From positions 1 through 9,585 of the forward strand of contig CAZDGV010000048.1 of assembly GCA_964505195.1 (NCBI GenBank): a DNA stretch of 9,585 nucleotides, read 5' to 3'. The notes under the pieces are model-generated. The model was not told where the DNA came from, made no database searches, and saw nothing but the letters and a program-made list of their open reading frames with translations. This stretch comes from CAZDGV01 sp964505195 (GTDB taxonomy: Bacteria > Bacteroidota > Bacteroidia > Chitinophagales > Chitinophagaceae). The translations under genes and the position numbers were made by a program. Position 1 is the stretch's first letter; each line of letters starts with the position of its first letter. Shown here piece by piece: positions 7,546 to 9,585 of this stretch.

Positions 7546-7943
7546 TCCGTATCAATTTTTTTATTACGCCATTGTTTCTTGACAGCGTGTATCTTCTTGA
7601 TTTCAAGTCTTTTTTCTCTGCTTTGTTTTCCGGGCCGGGTAGCGATGCGTGCTTTTTTGGGTGTTAATGCCTGTGCTACCAGCTGATGTATTTTACGAAT
7701 CACTTCCTGCTTATTGCTGAGCTGGCTTCGGTGCAGCTGACATTTCACCATCAGCTGACCCTCACTGTTGATCCGGTTACTAAGCTTTTGCAGCACCATT
7801 GCTTTTTCTTGGTCGCTGAGCAATGCGGAAGCATCGATTTTCCAGAAGCCCATCACCATGGTTTCGGTTTTGTTTACATGCTGTCCGCCTTTACCTCCGC
7901 TGCGGGCAGTTTGAAACTGGAATTCGCTGCTGTAATCTTTCAT
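7542..7943 (-). CDS. arfB: Alternative ribosome-rescue factor B (peptidyl-tRNA hydrolase)
   Basis: 133 residues, close to the about 140 of the E. coli protein. The catalytic loop reads R-S-G-G-K-G-G-Q-H-V-N-K-T (15-27) with the GGQ motif at 19-21, which in release factors and ArfB enters the peptidyl-transferase centre to cleave peptidyl-tRNA. There is no stop-codon-recognition domain. Instead, a long, strongly basic C-terminal tail (about 95-130, rich in K and R) is present, which in ArfB sits in the empty mRNA channel of stalled ribosomes. It acts in the cytoplasm on non-stop ribosomes. The ATG at 7943 is preceded by a 58-base divergent gap shared with dtd. It is the first gene of a tight minus-strand run with the MbnP-family and di-heme genes. 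A full-length RF1/RF2 is excluded by size. Confidence 0.93.
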   Translation of the reverse strand: MKDYSSEFQFQTARSGGKGGQHVNKTETMVMGFWKIDASALLSDQEKAMVLQKLSNRINSEGQLMVKCQLHRSQLSNKQEVIRKIHQLVAQALTPKKARIATRPGKQSREKRLEIKKIHAVKKQWRNKKIDTE

Positions 7944-8001
7944 TAGCTTCGCCGAAGCGGCTATCTTCGGGACATTAAAATTACAACGAAACAGCTGAAT
8001 T
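7944..8001. promoter_or_regulatory. Divergent promoter region arfB / dtd with inverted repeat
   Basis: These 58 bases separate two divergent starts. On the plus strand TATCTTCG (7962-7969) differs by one base from TAnnTTTG and has TTTC 21 bases upstream (7938-7941), a plausible dtd promoter with a leader of about 25-30 bases. On the minus strand TAATTTTA (7983 to 7976) is a one-mismatch box for arfB. A perfect inverted repeat GCTTCG-C-CGAAGC (7946-7958) lies between the putative -33 and -7 boxes of the dtd promoter, a position suited to an operator, though it could be chance. Confidence 0.4.
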
Positions 8002-8454
8002 ATGCGGGTGGTGATACAAAGAGTGGCACACGCTTCTGTGCATGTAAATAATCAACTTACAGGCAGTATCGGAAAGGGAGTATTGGTGCTGTGGGGCACG
8101 GAGGAGGCGGATACAGCGGAAGACATTGTCTGGCTCAGTGCAAAAATTACACAGCTACGCATTTTTGACGATACAGAAGGCGTGATGAATCTTTCGGTGA
8201 AAGAAGTGGGAGGCGACATATTATTGGTAAGCCAGTTTACGCTCCATGCCGCTACAAAAAAGGGTAATCGCCCGTCATATATTCGTGCCGCAAGGCCCGA
8301 AAAAGCAATTCCGCTTTATGAGCAGATGTCGCTCCAATTACAGTCAGATTTAGGTAAGCCCATTCAACGCGGCGTTTTTGGAGCAGATATGAAAGTGGAG
8401 TTGCTAAACGATGGTCCCGTTACCATCATCATTGATACACGTAATAAAGAATAA
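8002..8454 (+). CDS. dtd: D-aminoacyl-tRNA deacylase
   Basis: 150 residues, the usual length of the family. It begins M-R-V-V-I-Q-R-V with the start at the first residue of the conserved strand. The two active-site motifs are intact: S-Q-F-T-L (77-81) and the Gly-cisPro motif N-D-G-P-V-T (136-141). The enzyme hydrolyses D-aminoacyl-tRNAs and also glycine mischarged on tRNA-Ala, through RNA-based catalysis in a homodimer, in the cytoplasm. The MazG-like gene follows after 11 bases on the same strand, then glyQS. No weak point or truncation is seen. Confidence 0.96.
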   Translation: MRVVIQRVAHASVHVNNQLTGSIGKGVLVLWGTEEADTAEDIVWLSAKITQLRIFDDTEGVMNLSVKEVGGDILLVSQFTLHAATKKGNRPSYIRAARPEKAIPLYEQMSLQLQSDLGKPIQRGVFGADMKVELLNDGPVTIIIDTRNKE

Positions 8455-8465
8455 ATCAGGTTGAT

Positions 8466-8804
8466 ATGCAACAAGAAATAACACTTCGCGCAGCACAGCA
8501 ACAAGTAGATGAGTGGATCAACACCACCGGTGTTCGCTATTTTAATGAGCTGACCAATTTGGGCATTTTAATGGAGGAAGTAGGTGAGCTCTCGCGCCTC
8601 ATGGTGCGAACTTACGGAGAGCAGTCGTTTAAGGAGAGTGATAAGCACTCCACTATTGCAGAAGAAATGGCCGATGTGCTTTGGGTGTTGCTTTGCTTGG
8701 CAAACCAAACCGAAACAGATCTTACAGCAGCATTGCAGCAAAGCATGGAGAAAAAAACCAAGCGCGATGCAGAGCGGCATCGGAATAATGAGCGACTGCA
8801 ATAG
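8466..8804 (+). CDS. MazG-like nucleotide pyrophosphohydrolase
   Basis: 112 residues, a single all-alpha MazG-type unit like the short iMazG/RS21-C6 proteins rather than the double-domain E. coli MazG. The metal-binding pattern is visible: E-E-V-G-E (37-41) and E-E-M-A-D (66-70), that is, EExxE followed by ExxD, the ligands for Mg2+. The family hydrolyses (d)NTPs, often modified or non-canonical ones, to the monophosphate and pyrophosphate, as a housecleaning step. The start at 8466 has an AGG about six bases upstream. Its 11-base distance from dtd implies co-transcription. The exact nucleotide substrate cannot be read from the sequence. Confidence 0.88.
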   Translation: MQQEITLRAAQQQVDEWINTTGVRYFNELTNLGILMEEVGELSRLMVRTYGEQSFKESDKHSTIAEEMADVLWVLLCLANQTETDLTAALQQSMEKKTKRDAERHRNNERLQ

Positions 8805-8806
8805 TT

Positions 8807-8840
8807 GCCCTTGCTTGAAAGGGCCTTTCAGCCGCAAGGC
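8807..8840 (+). repeat. Nested inverted repeat between the MazG-like gene and glyQS
   Basis: Outer arms CCTTGC (8809-8814) and GCAAGG (8834-8839) enclose a perfect inner repeat TGAAAGG-G-CCTTTCA (8816-8830). In RNA this would make two stacked stems. It sits just after the stop of the MazG-like gene and immediately before the glyQS promoter box. The following stretch is only moderately T-rich (TTATCTTT), so it could be a weak terminator for dtd and its partner, or an operator-like site. Both readings are inference. Confidence 0.45.
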
Positions 8841-8841
8841 T

Positions 8842-8849
8842 TATCTTTG
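8842..8849 (+). promoter_or_regulatory. Candidate -7 promoter box for glyQS
   Basis: TATCTTTG is an exact match to the Bacteroidota -7 consensus TAnnTTTG, placed 21 bases before the glyQS ATG, giving a leader of about 15 bases. A TTG at 8815-8817 lies 24 bases upstream, one base beyond the usual -33 spacing. It is the best promoter match in the window. Confidence 0.55.
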
Positions 8850-8870
8850 CTCACTTCAAAGCATTTGAGT

Positions 8871-9585
8871 ATGGCCAACGATAAGCTTTTTGCAAATATT
8901 ATCTCCCACGCGAAAGAGTACGGATATATTTTCCCTAGCAGTGAAATTTACGATGGGTTGAGTGCGGTATATGATTATGGCCAGAACGGCGCACAGTTGA
9001 AAAAGAATATCCGCGATGCATGGTGGAAGAGTATGACGCAGCTTCACGAAAACATCGTCGGTATTGACGCAGCCATTTTTATGCATCCCACCACCTGGAA
9101 GGCCAGTGGACATATCGATAATTTCAGCGATCCGATGATTGATAACAAAGACAGCAAAAAACGCTATCGTGTTGATCATTTGATTGAAGCATATGCAGCA
9201 ACGCTTTCCGATAGCGATGCACAGACGCTCGTAGCGCGTATGGAATCTTTGCTTGCCGAAGAAGACTTTGTCGGGCTGAAACAACTGATTTTAGATCACA
9301 AGATTGTCTGTTCGGTAAGTGGCACTTGCAACTGGACCGATGTGCGTCAGTTTAACCTGATGTTTCAAACGGAGTTTGGTGCAACAGGCAATGATGATTC
9401 GGACGATAACCACGTTTATCTCCGTCCGGAAACGGCACAGGGTATTTTCGTGAACTTTCTGAATGTGCAAAAGACAGGCCGCATGAAACTGCCTTTCGGC
9501 ATTGCACAAACCGGAAAAGCTTTTCGTAATGAAATTGTAGCACGTCAGTTCATATTTCGTATGCGCGAATTTGAGCAAATGGAAA
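8871..9585 (+). CDS. glyQS: Glycyl-tRNA synthetase, dimeric (class II) type, 5' part
   Basis: 238 codons are open to the window edge; the C-terminal part, including motif 3 and the anticodon-binding domain, is missing. The N-terminus shows the hallmark of the alpha2 enzyme: S-S-E-I-Y-D-G-L-S (23-31) and Y-D-Y-G-Q-N-G (34-40), then H-P-T-T-W-K-A-S-G-H (82-91). Later come L-R-P-E-T-A-Q-G (184-191) and class-II motif 2, F-R-N-E-I (218-222) through R-M-R-E-F-E-Q-M-E, ending at E238. It charges tRNA-Gly with glycine in the cytoplasm. This is the single-chain type, not the separate GlyQ/GlyS tetramer. The start is the ATG at 8871, 66 bases after the MazG-like gene and 21 after an exact -7 box, so it probably has its own transcription start. 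Confidence 0.95.
   Translation, partial: MANDKLFANIISHAKEYGYIFPSSEIYDGLSAVYDYGQNGAQLKKNIRDAWWKSMTQLHENIVGIDAAIFMHPTTWKASGHIDNFSDPMIDNKDSKKRYRVDHLIEAYAATLSDSDAQTLVARMESLLAEEDFVGLKQLILDHKIVCSVSGTCNWTDVRQFNLMFQTEFGATGNDDSDDNHVYLRPETAQGIFVNFLNVQKTGRMKLPFGIAQTGKAFRNEIVARQFIFRMREFEQME

Noticed and set aside
8584..8868. Second plus-strand frame overlapping the MazG-like gene
   Set aside because: The overlap is out of frame. The MazG-like frame has the full EExxE/ExxD metal motif and this one has none.
8856..9284. Minus-strand open frame of 142 codons
   Set aside because: It is a shadow of the glycyl-tRNA synthetase gene, whose plus-strand reading is unmistakable.
1..9585. CRISPR array, insertion sequence, attachment site, tRNA or rRNA
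   Set aside because: Reading both strands, I found no spaced direct repeats, transposase-like frame, terminal inverted repeats or cloverleaf-like sequence. Gaps are all under about 70 bases.

Overview
The window looks like ordinary, densely coded chromosome from a Bacteroidota bacterium, most plausibly a Chitinophagaceae-like member. This rests on several observations: near-absent Shine-Dalgarno sites, promoter boxes of the TAnnTTTG type, lipoproteins beginning C-K-K or C-Q-R, a dimeric-type glycyl-tRNA synthetase whose block sequences look like Bacteroidota versions, and a giant outer-membrane beta-propeller/barrel protein of a style I associate with this phylum. No mobile element, CRISPR array, tRNA, rRNA or recombination scar was seen. 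No gap exceeds about 70 bases.

Layout. At the left edge lies the C-terminal tail of a class-III aminotransferase (+). It converges on a 1133-residue minus-strand gene that encodes an exported protein: a degenerate peptidase-MA-like N-domain, a TolB/PD40-type propeller and an Omp85-like C-terminal barrel. Divergent from it is a glyoxalase-II-like metallo-beta-lactamase hydrolase (+), whose stop codon overlaps that of a convergent Wzx-type flippase (-).

The flippase lies last in a same-strand run arfB > MbnP-family lipoprotein > MauG/MbnH-type di-heme peroxidase > flippase, transcribed right to left. The first three genes are stitched together by two four-base stop/start overlaps (ATGA and GTGA). 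On the right, divergent from arfB, runs a plus-strand series: dtd, a MazG-like nucleotide pyrophosphohydrolase, then glyQS, which has its own candidate promoter and runs off the window.

How the genes work together. The most notable unit is the MbnP/MbnH-like pair. In methanotrophs the di-heme MbnH converts a tryptophan of its partner MbnP to kynurenine, which creates a copper site. Here the same kind of pair sits outside any visible methanobactin genes, both partners look like lipoproteins, and the pair is translationally coupled to a ribosome-rescue factor. dtd, the MazG-like gene and glyQS form a translation-quality and nucleotide-housecleaning neighbourhood. The large barrel protein is the second point of interest, because its metallopeptidase motif has been lost while the surrounding fold signature remains.
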